From contig OY970315.1 in the NCBI GenBank assembly GCA_963716525.1, forward strand, positions 1,364,001 to 1,428,000: 64,000 nt of DNA. Direction: 5' to 3'. The translations under genes were made by a program, and so were the position numbers. Position 1 is the stretch's first letter; each line of letters begins with the position of its first letter. Below are positions 9,357 to 17,647 of this stretch, one piece after another. A model generated the notes under the pieces. The model was not told the DNA's origin, ran no database searches, and worked only from the letters and a program-made list of their open reading frames with translations. The DNA is from JBBREP01 sp963716525 (lineage in GTDB: Bacteria > Actinomycetota > Acidimicrobiia > IMCC26256 > PALSA-610).

Positions 9357-10107
9357 TCACCCGACGTGCTGCGTGCTCTCAGACGCCGGAATGTCGGGAT
9401 TGCAGATGTAGCGCACGGCCCCGAGCGTCACGCTGCACGCCGTGAAACTCGCCGACACGGGCTGCTGTGGGACGAGGCGCTCCTCGCCCCACGCGGCCGC
9501 GTCGAAGGCCCGGAGCTCGGGCCGGCCGCGGTCGGCCCGGCGGAACACGTACTCGCCGTCGACCTGGATGACGCGAGGGGCGGTGCCGTTCGCGTCGGTC
9601 ACGCGGGCAATGTGCATTCCCGGCGCGTACTGGATGTCGTGGCCGGTGATCGGTTCGGGATCGACGAGCGCGACGTCGAGGATCGTGCGGCGCTGCGCGG
9701 TGGACCAGGCACTCGACGCGGTCGTGAAAGCGCCGCAGCGCGATCTCGGCGGGCTGGATGCGAAATCCCCACGAACGCGCCAGCAGTTCGCCGAACGCGG
9801 CGTTGTCGCAACACGCCGACACGAGGAACGCGCGTGGCCGCACGCCGGCGCGAGCCGTCACGCGCAACTGCACCAGCGAGAACGGTCCGTACGGGCCCTC
9901 GGCCCCCCGGAACGCGAGCAGGGAGAACACCGGCGGGATCGTCGGGTTCAACGCGGGTGGCAGCAATGCCTCGGCGTCGTCGGCGCGCGTCTCGTAGATC
10001 ACCTGCAGGATGTCGACATCGTCGAGCAGCAGGTCGTCGGTCGCCAGTTCGACCGAGGGTGCCCCGTCGAGGAGCGGGCGGATGTCGCGCGAGCCGGCGA
10101 GGGGCAT
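9357..10107 (-). CDS. Acetoacetate-decarboxylase-like protein (frameshifted)
   Basis: The first part reads MPLAGSRDIRPLLDGAP to ALRRFHDRVE. The frame then moves by one base near 9685-9720 and continues TILDVALVDPEPITGHDIQY ... VDGEYVFRRAD to the stop at 9357; the intact product would be about 249 residues. The layout matches the acetoacetate decarboxylase superfamily, but the place of the Schiff-base lysine (segment SWGFRIQPAEI) has no Lys. Decarboxylase activity is therefore doubtful; such members may bind or reshape acyl substrates. Its ATG shares one base with the stop of the luciferase-like gene upstream, so the two are coupled. The break is probably a one-base sequence error. Confidence 0.68.
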
Positions 10108-11219
10108 CAGGCGCCTCCCACGGAAGCGGTCTGCGCGGCGGGCGCGCGCTTGAACTGCGGCATGACCTCGCGGGCGAACAGCCGCATGCTGTCGAGCACG
10201 TGCTGTTGCGGCACCACCTCCATGAACTGGGCGATGAAGTTGATGCCGTCGTAGCCGACCGATTCCCATTGCCGCAGTGCCTCGGCGACGTCGTCGGGCG
10301 TTCCCATCGTGACGCCGCGGAACGCCTTGGCCGCGTCACCCGGGCTGCCGGACTCCTTGCGCAGCGCGGGCAGCAGCCCCTCCGACGGGTACGCGTGGGT
10401 GGGGAGCACTTCCTTGGCCGACAGCAGCTGCGACGCCATGTAGCTGAAGATGCTCGCGACGCGAAGCCCCGCCCGGCGCGCTTGGCCGCCGTCCTCGCCG
10501 CAGGAGAGGAAGTTGACGGTGCTCACCTTGTTGTTGACGAACTCGCCGACCGGATCGCACTGCACGACCCGCCGGCGGTATTCCTTCACCTTGCGTTCGG
10601 ACTCTTCGAAGCTTCCCGGCGAGAGCCCGAGGCAGCCGAGGCCGCGGTCGGCGGCATCGAGCTCGGTGCCCGGCGACGTCACCGAGACCCACATCGGCGG
10701 GTGGGGCTTCTGGATCGGCTTCGGCAGCACGGCGCGTTCGGGCATCGAGAAGGCTCGGCCCTGCCAGGAGAAGCGCTCCTGGGTCCACATCTTCGGGATC
10801 ACACGGACGAACTCGTCCCACGTCTTCTTGGTCTCGTCGGGGTTCGCGCCGAAGCCGGCGAGCTCGGTCCAGGTGGCGGAGCGGCCGGTACCGAGCTCGA
10901 CCCGCCCGCCCGACAGGATGTCGAGCACCGCCGCGCGCTCGGCGACGCGGATCGGGCTCTGGTACTGCGGCACGCAGGCGACGATGCCGTGGCCGACACG
11001 GATCCGCGACGTGTGCATCGCGCAGGCGGTGAGGAAGAGATCGGGCGCCGAGCAGTGCGAGTACTCCTCGAGGAAGTGGTGCTCGACCGCCCACACGTAG
11101 TCGAACCCGAGCTCGTCGGCCAGACGCACCTGCTCGAGGGCGTTCTCGTAGACCGTGCGCTCGGACTCGGGTGTCCACGGTCTCGGCACCGAGAGCTCGA
11201 CGAACAGGCCGAATTCCAC
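10107..11219 (-). CDS. LLM-class (luciferase-like) flavin/F420-dependent oxidoreductase
   Basis: 370 residues with the bacterial luciferase-like TIM-barrel pattern: MEFGLFVELSVP, YVWAVEHHFLEEYSHCSAPD, RIRVGHGIV, and SGGRVELGTGRSATWTELAGFG. Members are monooxygenases using FMNH2, or F420-dependent dehydrogenases; the motifs here do not decide between them. The GTG start has AGGGGGA upstream. It is translationally coupled to the decarboxylase-like gene and probably oxidises a pathway intermediate. Divergent from the TetR operon at 11340. Confidence 0.85.
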   Translation of the reverse strand: MEFGLFVELSVPRPWTPESERTVYENALEQVRLADELGFDYVWAVEHHFLEEYSHCSAPDLFLTACAMHTSRIRVGHGIVACVPQYQSPIRVAERAAVLDILSGGRVELGTGRSATWTELAGFGANPDETKKTWDEFVRVIPKMWTQERFSWQGRAFSMPERAVLPKPIQKPHPPMWVSVTSPGTELDAADRGLGCLGLSPGSFEESERKVKEYRRRVVQCDPVGEFVNNKVSTVNFLSCGEDGGQARRAGLRVASIFSYMASQLLSAKEVLPTHAYPSEGLLPALRKESGSPGDAAKAFRGVTMGTPDDVAEALRQWESVGYDGINFIAQFMEVVPQQHVLDSMRLFAREVMPQFKRAPAAQTASVGGA

Positions 11220-11234
11220 GGGTCCCCCTGTACC

Positions 11235-11259
11235 TCAGTTGCCAATGACGATTAACTGA
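11235..11259. promoter_or_regulatory. Inverted repeat between divergent operons (candidate TetR site)
   Basis: TCAGTT (11235-11240) and AACTGA (11254-11259) form a perfect 6-bp inverted repeat with a 13-nt spacer. They lie in the 120-nt gap between the luciferase-like gene (- strand) and the TetR gene (+ strand). Overall length and symmetry suit a TetR-family dimer. TCAGT/ACTGA also occurs in the 6304-6334 gap, so shared recognition by either regulator is possible. Seen in sequence; function inferred. Confidence 0.35.
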
Positions 11260-11339
11260 TGGGCGGATCGTACGGCGAGTTCCTGCCGCTGGCAACGGGA
11301 TATGCGACTTTTCTCTAATCTGTGTTAACATTTCTGGTG

Positions 11340-12059
11340 ATGGACGATGCGCCGGAGAGGGTCGCGCCGGAGAGGGTCGCGCCGGAGAGGGTCGCGCCGG
11401 AGAGGGTCGCGCCGGAGAGGGTCGCGCCGGACACGGTCGTCGGGATCGGTGCGAGCGCCAAGACCCGCAAAGGCGTCCGGCGCCGTGCCGCGATCCTCGA
11501 TGCGGCCGCCGAACTGTTCCGCGAGCGGGGTTTCCGGGCCACGAGCCTCGACGAGATCGGGGCCGCGGCCGGGATCAGCGGGCCCGCCATCTACCGGTAC
11601 TTCAAGAGCAAGGACGAGCTGTTGTCGGTGCTCGTGGAGGAGGCGGCGATCACCTGGCGCGCGACGGTCGACGAGGTCCTCAACACCGATGCACCGCCCC
11701 TCGTGACCCTCGAGCGCCTGATCGACGCCGCCGTCGCGCTCGAGCTCAAGAACGGCAGCCTGCGCGTGGTCTGGCGCCAGGAGTACCACCACCTCGACCA
11801 CGACGCCCGGCGCCGGGTCGCGCGCATCGACCGCGTGACGATGGCCGAGTGGGTCCACCTGCTGTGCGAAGTCCGCCCGGCGCTCACCGACGAAGACGCG
11901 CGCGTCGCGGTGCTCATGCTCGACGGCTTTCTCCGCTCGGTGTCACGCCTCAACACGAGCCTCGATCGTGAGCGGCTCGCACGGGTGATGAAGGACATGG
12001 CGCTCGGTGCGCTGCTGGCTCTCGGCGACCAACGTCCCGCCGCGGTGCTGTTGGCGTAG
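11340..12059 (+). CDS. TetR-family transcriptional regulator
   Basis: 239 residues from ATG 11340; an in-frame GTG at 11322 would add six residues. The N-terminus holds five exact copies of ERVAP before the helix-turn-helix domain RRAAILDAAAELFRERGFRATSLDEIGAAAGISGPAIYRYFKSKDELL (given here only to mark the region, about residues 43-92). A divergent C-terminal ligand domain follows. It heads a seven-gene operon, 2 nt before the acyl-CoA dehydrogenase, so it likely represses its own operon until an acyl-CoA or related ligand binds. KstR-type regulators of lipid catabolism are the nearest functional analogy, which is an inference. Confidence 0.87.
   Translation: MDDAPERVAPERVAPERVAPERVAPERVAPDTVVGIGASAKTRKGVRRRAAILDAAAELFRERGFRATSLDEIGAAAGISGPAIYRYFKSKDELLSVLVEEAAITWRATVDEVLNTDAPPLVTLERLIDAAVALELKNGSLRVVWRQEYHHLDHDARRRVARIDRVTMAEWVHLLCEVRPALTDEDARVAVLMLDGFLRSVSRLNTSLDRERLARVMKDMALGALLALGDQRPAAVLLA
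11355..11429 (+). repeat. 15-bp in-frame tandem repeat x5 (ERVAP)
   Basis: The unit GAGAGGGTCGCGCCG is repeated five times with no mismatch, starting at 11355, 11370, 11385, 11400 and 11415. It encodes a charged, proline-containing N-terminal tail on the TetR protein. Perfect identity indicates recent slippage expansion, so copy number may vary between strains. Confidence 0.95.
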
Positions 12060-12061
12060 CC

Positions 12062-13273
12062 GTGTCCGCGCCCGCCCTCGACGAAGCCGCCTTTCGTGCC
12101 GAGGTGCGCGCCTTTCTCGCCGTGACGCTGCCGCGTAAGGGCGAAGCGGCGCGGGCGGACGGCGACGCGGTGCGGCGCGCCAAGGACTACCAGCACCAGC
12201 TCGCGAGCGCCGGTTACGCCGGGCTCACGTGGCCCGAGGAGTACGGGGGCCGCGGGCTCCCGGCGCGCTTCCAACAGATCTTCGACCGCGAAGCATCCGC
12301 CTTCCAGGTGCCGCCGCGCACGCTCGACATCGGTCTCGGCATGTGCGGACCGACGATCCTCGCCCACGCCACCCGAGCGCAGCAGCGCACCTGGCTACCG
12401 CCGATGCTGCGGGGCGACCACGTGTGGTGCGAGCTGTTCAGCGAACCGGGATCGGGTTCCGATCTCGCGAGCGTGCAGACGCGTGCGGTACGCGACGGCG
12501 ACAGCTGGATCGTCGACGGCCAGAAGGTGTGGACGTCGGGCGCGCAGTACAGCGACTACGGCGCGTGCCTCACGCGCACCGACCCCGACCGTCCCAAACG
12601 TGACGGCATCACCATGCTCGTGGTCGACATGCACCAACCCGGGATCACGGTGCGCCCCCTCCGCCAGATGACCGGCGACGCGCACTTCAACGAGGTGTTC
12701 CTCGACCAGGTACGCGTGCCGGCCGAGCACATCATCGGCGAGGTCAACGGCGGCTGGCGCGTGGCGCGCACCATGCTGGCCTTCGAGCGCCAGACTCTCG
12801 GCGCGATGGGCGGGAGTGGCCGTGCGCGCGGGGGCTTCACCGGTCTGGTCGCAGCCGCGCGGGCGCGCGGGACGGCCGGCCAGCCCGAGGTGCGCCAGCA
12901 GCTGGCCGCCCTGCGCGCCCGGCAACTGGTGCTGCGCTATCTCGGGCGGTACCTCCAGGCGCAAGCCGCCGCGAACCGGGGTTCGGGTGGCGAGGCCGCG
13001 GTGCTGAAGCTCGTGATGGCCAAGCTCGTGCAGGACACGGCCGCGGTCGCGGTCGGCATCGCAGGCCCGAGCGCCATCGCGTGGGACGATGATTCCGCGC
13101 ACGGCGCGCACTGGTGCGCCCAGCTCTGCAATGCGCGATCCGCGTCGATCGGCGGCGGAACCGACGAGATCCTGAAGAGCGTCATCGCCGAGCGTGTGCT
13201 CGGCCTTCCCCGCGAGATGGAGGTCGACGTGGATGTCCCGTTCCGCTCGATCATGGTCGGAACGCAGCGATGA
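12062..13273 (+). CDS. Acyl-CoA dehydrogenase
   Basis: 403 residues from GTG 12062. Motifs: LTWPEEYGGRGLPA, LFSEPGSGSDLASVQTRAV, VDGQKVWTSGAQYSDYG, and a C-terminal SIGGGTDEILKSVIAERVLGLPRE. Glu242 in MLAFERQ is at the FadE29/IVD-like base position. It is the second gene of the TetR operon and overlaps the CoA-transferase by 4 nt. With the APH-type kinase at the operon end it recalls the ACAD10/ACAD11 and LvaA/LvaC pairings, in which a dehydrogenase-fold protein handles 4-phospho-acyl-CoA. That link is a hypothesis. Confidence 0.9.
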   Translation: MSAPALDEAAFRAEVRAFLAVTLPRKGEAARADGDAVRRAKDYQHQLASAGYAGLTWPEEYGGRGLPARFQQIFDREASAFQVPPRTLDIGLGMCGPTILAHATRAQQRTWLPPMLRGDHVWCELFSEPGSGSDLASVQTRAVRDGDSWIVDGQKVWTSGAQYSDYGACLTRTDPDRPKRDGITMLVVDMHQPGITVRPLRQMTGDAHFNEVFLDQVRVPAEHIIGEVNGGWRVARTMLAFERQTLGAMGGSGRARGGFTGLVAAARARGTAGQPEVRQQLAALRARQLVLRYLGRYLQAQAAANRGSGGEAAVLKLVMAKLVQDTAAVAVGIAGPSAIAWDDDSAHGAHWCAQLCNARSASIGGGTDEILKSVIAERVLGLPREMEVDVDVPFRSIMVGTQR

Positions 13274-15423
13274 GCGATCGTCCGCTGCTCTCCGGTCTGC
13301 GCGTCGTCGAGATCGGCCAGTACATCGCGGCGCCCTTCGCGGCCACGCTCTTCGCCGACCAGGGTGCCGACGTCGTGAAGATCGAACGGCCGGGCGGCGA
13401 TCCCTACCGGGCCGACCCGGCGCGCTTCGCGGCGTGGAACCGCGCCAAGACCTCGATCGAGCTCGACCTCGCGTCGGCGTCGGGGCGCGACGAAGCCTGC
13501 CGGCTGATCGGCGGCGCCGACGTGCTCGTCGAGAACCTCCGGCCGGGGTCGCTCGCGCGGCTCGGCCTCGACCTCTCCGAGCTGCGGCGCGAGCACACCG
13601 GGCTGGTCACATGCTCGATCTCGGGATATGGCAGCACGGGCCCGGCGCGCGACGAGCCCGGGTGGGAGCCGCTCGTGCACGCCCGCGCCGGCGCGCAGCA
13701 GGGTCTGTTCACCGGCGACGAGCCGATGTGGCTGCCGTTCCCGATGGCGAGTGTGGCCGCAGGGCTGCTCGCGGCGCTCGGCGCCGGCGCGGCCCTGTTC
13801 AAGCGGCAGTCGACGGGCTACGGCCAGCATGTGGAGACCTCGCTGTTCGAAGCGCTGCTGTTCCTGAATGCCGGCGCCATCTTCCATCCGGCGCGGCGGC
13901 GTGCGGTGTCCACCGCGCGAGCCACGCGGATCCCGGTGCTGCACGCCTACGAGACGAGCGACGGTCGCTCCATGCAGGTGAACCTCAGCGGTACCGAACG
14001 CTGGCGCGAGCTGTGCCGGCTCGTCGGGCTCGACGGCGAAGACCAACTCGATTTCTCCGACCCGGCATCGCTCGCGCGGCTGGCCGACCGCGAGTGGGCG
14101 AGCCAGATGTTCGAAGCGCTGCAGACGCTGTTCGCGTCGCGCACGGCTGACGAGTGGGAGCAGGAGCTGCTCGCCCGGCCCGCGGCCGTGGCGAAGTGCA
14201 ACACGCTCGACGAATGGATCGATCACGAGCAGGCGGCCGCCAACGACGTGTTTGCTCCGGTCGACGACCCGAAGCTCGGCCCCCTGCGTCTCGTCGCGCC
14301 GCCGGTTCGAGTGCACACGGACGCGCCCGAAGGTGCTCGGGCCCGGCGGCACGGCAACGAAGGCGGTGCGCTCGGCGGCGTGCGCGTGATCGACCTCTCG
14401 AGTTTCTGGGCCGGGCCGCTGTCGGCACGCCTGCTCGCAGAGCTCGGGGCCGACGTCGTGAAGGTCGAGCCGCCCGGGGGCGAAGGCGCCTACCAGCTCG
14501 TGCCGATGCTCCCGAACATCTACGTCGACGCGAACCGTTCCAAGCGTGGTGTGACGCTCGAGCTGCGCGAGCCCGAGGACCGCGAGCGGCTGCTCGCGCT
14601 CGTGGCGGCATCCGATGTCGTGGTCGAGAACGCGGTCGCCGGAACATGGGAACGGCTCGGCTTGGGCGAGGGCGATCTGCGCGCGCTCAATCCGAGCATG
14701 CTGTACGCCCGGGCGAAGGGATTCGGCTTGCACGGTCCGCTCGCGTCACGGCCGTCGTTCGATTACGTCGTGCAGGCGGCCACGGGCATGATCATGACCC
14801 AAGGCGGCGGGACCGCCGTGCCGATGAACTTCACCGCGAACGACTACTGCACGGGCATCCATCTCGCGGTGGGCATGGTGTTCGCGCTGCTGGCGCGTGC
14901 GCGCGGCGTGCCGGTGTCGAGTGTCGAGACGTCGCTGATGACGTCGGCCACGGTGTTCCAGTCGGAACACGTGGCCCTGCTCGCGGCCTACGGCGCGCTC
15001 CCCGACGCGGTGGGCGACGACCTCAAAGGTCCGGCGCCGGCGCAGCGCCTGTACCAGGCGAGCGACGGATGGGTGGCAGTGTGCGCGGTGACCGCCTCGC
15101 ACGAGGACGGGCTGCGCGCCGCCTTGGGCGTCGACGATCTCTCCGCCGGGGCGCTCGCTCGGGCGATCGCATCGCTGCGCGTGGCCGACGCGTGTGAGGC
15201 ACTCCGCCGCCACGGCGTGCCCGCCGCAGCCAGCGTGCATCCGGGGCACATTCCCGGCGACGAGCAGGTGCGCAGCCGTTGCCTGCTCGCGTCCGTACGC
15301 CATCCCGTTGCGGGCCGGGTCGTGCAGGTCGGCATCCCGTTGCAGCTGTCGGTCGACCGGCCTGCGATCAAGAACCCGGCTCCCGTTCCCGCGCCGCGCC
15401 GGCCGGCACGCGCGCAGGTATGA
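13270..15423 (+). CDS. Two-domain CaiB/BaiF (family III) CoA-transferase
   Basis: 717 residues, twice the usual family III length. Both halves begin with the diagnostic pattern: LSGLRVVEIGQYIAAPFAAT with GADVVKIERPGGDPYR (residues about 6-50), and LGGVRVIDLSSFWAGPLSAR with GADVVKVEPPGGEGAY (from about 372). The catalytic Asp is recognisable in the second half (SFDYVVQAATGM). The matching place in the first half reads GWEPLVHARAG, so that half may be catalytically weak or structural. It moves CoA between carboxylic acids without ATP, a likely activation step in this operon. ATGA overlap with the dehydrogenase upstream and with the next gene. Confidence 0.9.
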   Translation: MSDRPLLSGLRVVEIGQYIAAPFAATLFADQGADVVKIERPGGDPYRADPARFAAWNRAKTSIELDLASASGRDEACRLIGGADVLVENLRPGSLARLGLDLSELRREHTGLVTCSISGYGSTGPARDEPGWEPLVHARAGAQQGLFTGDEPMWLPFPMASVAAGLLAALGAGAALFKRQSTGYGQHVETSLFEALLFLNAGAIFHPARRRAVSTARATRIPVLHAYETSDGRSMQVNLSGTERWRELCRLVGLDGEDQLDFSDPASLARLADREWASQMFEALQTLFASRTADEWEQELLARPAAVAKCNTLDEWIDHEQAAANDVFAPVDDPKLGPLRLVAPPVRVHTDAPEGARARRHGNEGGALGGVRVIDLSSFWAGPLSARLLAELGADVVKVEPPGGEGAYQLVPMLPNIYVDANRSKRGVTLELREPEDRERLLALVAASDVVVENAVAGTWERLGLGEGDLRALNPSMLYARAKGFGLHGPLASRPSFDYVVQAATGMIMTQGGGTAVPMNFTANDYCTGIHLAVGMVFALLARARGVPVSSVETSLMTSATVFQSEHVALLAAYGALPDAVGDDLKGPAPAQRLYQASDGWVAVCAVTASHEDGLRAALGVDDLSAGALARAIASLRVADACEALRRHGVPAAASVHPGHIPGDEQVRSRCLLASVRHPVAGRVVQVGIPLQLSVDRPAIKNPAPVPAPRRPARAQV

Positions 15424-16421
15424 AGCTCGACGCCGGCATCGGTGCCGAGCTCGCCGCGGTCCCGCGCCGCGTCGTCGCCGCGGAACGAGCCGGCCTCGAT
15501 GCGATCTGGGCCGCCGAAACGGTGAACGACCCGTTCCTTTCGCTCGCACTCGGCGCCGAGCACACCGATCGCGTGTTGTTGGGAACTGCGATCGCTGTCG
15601 CCTTCGCGCGCAATCCCATGAGCGTTGCGTACACCACGAACCAGCTGCAGGAGTATTCGCGCGGCCGTCTCGTCGTCGGGCTCGGTTCACAGGTGCGCTC
15701 GCACATCGAGCGTCGCTTCAGCGCGCAGTGGTCGCACCCCGCGGCGCGCATGCGTGAGTTCGTGCTGGCGCTGCGCGCGGTGTGGGCGTCGTGGAACGAC
15801 GGCGGGCAGCTCGATTTCGAGGGCGACTTCTACACGCACACCTTGATGACGCCGGTGTTCGCACCGCGGCCGCACGAGTTCGGTGCGCCACGGGTGTTCC
15901 TCGCGGCCGTCGGCCCGCGTATGACCGAGGTGGCGGGCGAGGTTGCCGACGGCGTGATCGCGCACGGCATCTCGAGCGCGCGCTACGCCCGAGAGGTCAC
16001 ACTCCCGGCGCTCGAACGCGGCCTCGCCAAGTCTGGTCGCACCCGCGCCGATGTCGAGGTGACGTGCCCGGGCTTCATCGCCGTCGCCGAGACCGGCGAG
16101 CAGCTCCAGCAGGCGAGGGCAGCGATGCGCCGGCACGTGGCCTACTACGCATCCACCCCCGCGTACCGACCCGTCCTCGAGCTCCACGGTTGGGGCGACC
16201 GCCAGCGCGCCCTCTACGAATGCTCCAAGCGCCGTGATTGGACCGCGATGAGCGACCTCGTCGACGATGCGATGCTCGACACGCTCACCATCGTCACCAC
16301 GCCCGACCGGCTCGCGAGGGAGGTGCAGGCGCGGTACGGCGGCATCGCCGACCGCATCACCGCGCCGTGGTGGCGGGCGCCGTGGTGGCCGCCGGTCGCA
16401 GAGGCCCTGCGCGGGATATGA
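15420..16421 (+). CDS. LLM-class F420/flavin-dependent oxidoreductase
   Basis: 333 residues from the ATG that overlaps the CoA-transferase stop. Luciferase-like fold: AERAGLDAIWAAETVNDPFLSLALGAEHT, LLGTAIAVAFARNPM, and GRLVVGLGSQVRSHIERRF. It is closer to the shorter F420-dependent actinobacterial class than to the 370-residue paralogue at 10107. It probably oxidises or reduces a ring or alcohol intermediate of the operon's substrate. The cofactor cannot be decided from sequence alone. Confidence 0.85.
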   Translation: MKLDAGIGAELAAVPRRVVAAERAGLDAIWAAETVNDPFLSLALGAEHTDRVLLGTAIAVAFARNPMSVAYTTNQLQEYSRGRLVVGLGSQVRSHIERRFSAQWSHPAARMREFVLALRAVWASWNDGGQLDFEGDFYTHTLMTPVFAPRPHEFGAPRVFLAAVGPRMTEVAGEVADGVIAHGISSARYAREVTLPALERGLAKSGRTRADVEVTCPGFIAVAETGEQLQQARAAMRRHVAYYASTPAYRPVLELHGWGDRQRALYECSKRRDWTAMSDLVDDAMLDTLTIVTTPDRLAREVQARYGGIADRITAPWWRAPWWPPVAEALRGI

Positions 16422-17647
16422 GCGTCGGCGGTCTTGTCGCACCGGGATTCGAACCGGTCGGCGAGCTGCTCGCGCGCGGCGCCGATGTGGTGATCGGCGA
16501 CCGCGCGCGCCGTGCCGATCTCGGCGAGGGCGGCGGCGCCTTCGCGGCCTTCGTCGACGGCGAATGTGTGGTCGACGTGTACGCGGGTGCGGCTGCGCCC
16601 GGCGTCGATTGGTCGGCCGGCACGCGCGCCGTGATCATGTCGGCCACCAAGGGCTTGAGCGCGCTCTGCGCGCACATCCTGTTCGACGCGGGCGCGCTCG
16701 ACGTCGACGCACCCGTCGCCACCTACTGGCCCGAGTTCGCGGCCGCGGGCAAGTCCGCCACGCTCGTGCGCCAGCTGCTGAGCCACCAGTCCGGCGCGAT
16801 CGGAGTGCCCGATGCCGCGAGCTTCATGGCGTGGGACGGCACCGGCTGGAGCGACACGGAGGCAATCGCCGCGGCGATCGCGAGCGCCCCGCCGGCGTGG
16901 GAGCCCGGTACCCGCCACGGCTATCACGGCCTCACCTTCGGTTGGCTCGTCGGTGCGCTGGTGCACAGGATCTCGGGCCTGACGCTCGGGCGCTTCTTCG
17001 AACGCGAGGTGGCCGGTCCACTGGGAATCGATTGCAGCATCGGTACGGCGGCCGCGGACCTGCTTCGCGTCGCGACGGTTGCGGAATGGACGCCGCGGCC
17101 GGGCTCGCGCCACGTCAACCTCGGCGCCATCGACGCCGACTCGTGGGCGGGCCGCTCCGTGCTCGCCGGGCCCGATGGGAATCTCTTCGCCGATGCGCAG
17201 GGCAACCCGCGCTTCGCGACCTTCATGAACCAGCCGGCCGTGCTGCAATCCGAGATCGGCGCCATCGGGGCGACGGCCACCGCGCGGGCGCTCGCGCGTG
17301 TCTACGCGGCGCTGGCGACCGGCGAGGAACTCGTGTCGCGCGCGTCCGTCGCCCGGTTCGCGACCGAGGAGGTGTGCGGCCCCGACGCCGTCATGCACAC
17401 ACCGAGCCGGTGGGCGCTCGGATACACGCGTGAGCCACCGGCCCGAATACCCGGCGTGCCCCGCCAGCACGGACCCAACGACGAGGCGTTCGGTCACATG
17501 GGTGCGGGTGGGCAGGTGGCGTTCGCCGACCCGGTCGCGCGCGTCGGCTGCGCGTTCGTGCGCAACCATCTGGAGAACCAGGCGATGCCGCTGATGGGTG
17601 CATGCCTGGTGCAGACCCTGTACGCATGTTTGGGCGGGCCGGCATGA
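16418..17647 (+). CDS. Serine beta-lactamase-like hydrolase (class C / EstB-type esterase family)
   Basis: 409 residues. The active-site tetrad SATK (Ser75, Lys78) and the later GYHGLTFGW segment (candidate Tyr) define the beta-lactamase/transpeptidase-like fold. No signal peptide is seen, so it should be cytoplasmic. In catabolic operons such proteins are usually esterases or lactone hydrolases, not antibiotic-resistance enzymes. ATGA overlaps on both sides fix its start and place it in the TetR operon. A lactonase or esterase that frees a hydroxy acid for the downstream kinase would fit, but this is inference. Confidence 0.85.
   Translation: MSVGGLVAPGFEPVGELLARGADVVIGDRARRADLGEGGGAFAAFVDGECVVDVYAGAAAPGVDWSAGTRAVIMSATKGLSALCAHILFDAGALDVDAPVATYWPEFAAAGKSATLVRQLLSHQSGAIGVPDAASFMAWDGTGWSDTEAIAAAIASAPPAWEPGTRHGYHGLTFGWLVGALVHRISGLTLGRFFEREVAGPLGIDCSIGTAAADLLRVATVAEWTPRPGSRHVNLGAIDADSWAGRSVLAGPDGNLFADAQGNPRFATFMNQPAVLQSEIGAIGATATARALARVYAALATGEELVSRASVARFATEEVCGPDAVMHTPSRWALGYTREPPARIPGVPRQHGPNDEAFGHMGAGGQVAFADPVARVGCAFVRNHLENQAMPLMGACLVQTLYACLGGPA

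Noticed and set aside
7938..11255. A 1105-codon open frame on the + strand
   Set aside because: It runs antisense to the binding protein, decarboxylase-like and luciferase-like genes. Its composition is Arg/Ala/Gly/His-rich with no domain, an effect of high GC.
12937..14733. A 598-codon - strand open frame
   Set aside because: Mirror of the CoA-transferase; the sense strand carries clear CaiB motifs.
16418..17647. Beta-lactam resistance gene
   Set aside because: No signal peptide, and it is embedded in a catabolic operon; it is more likely an esterase or lactonase.
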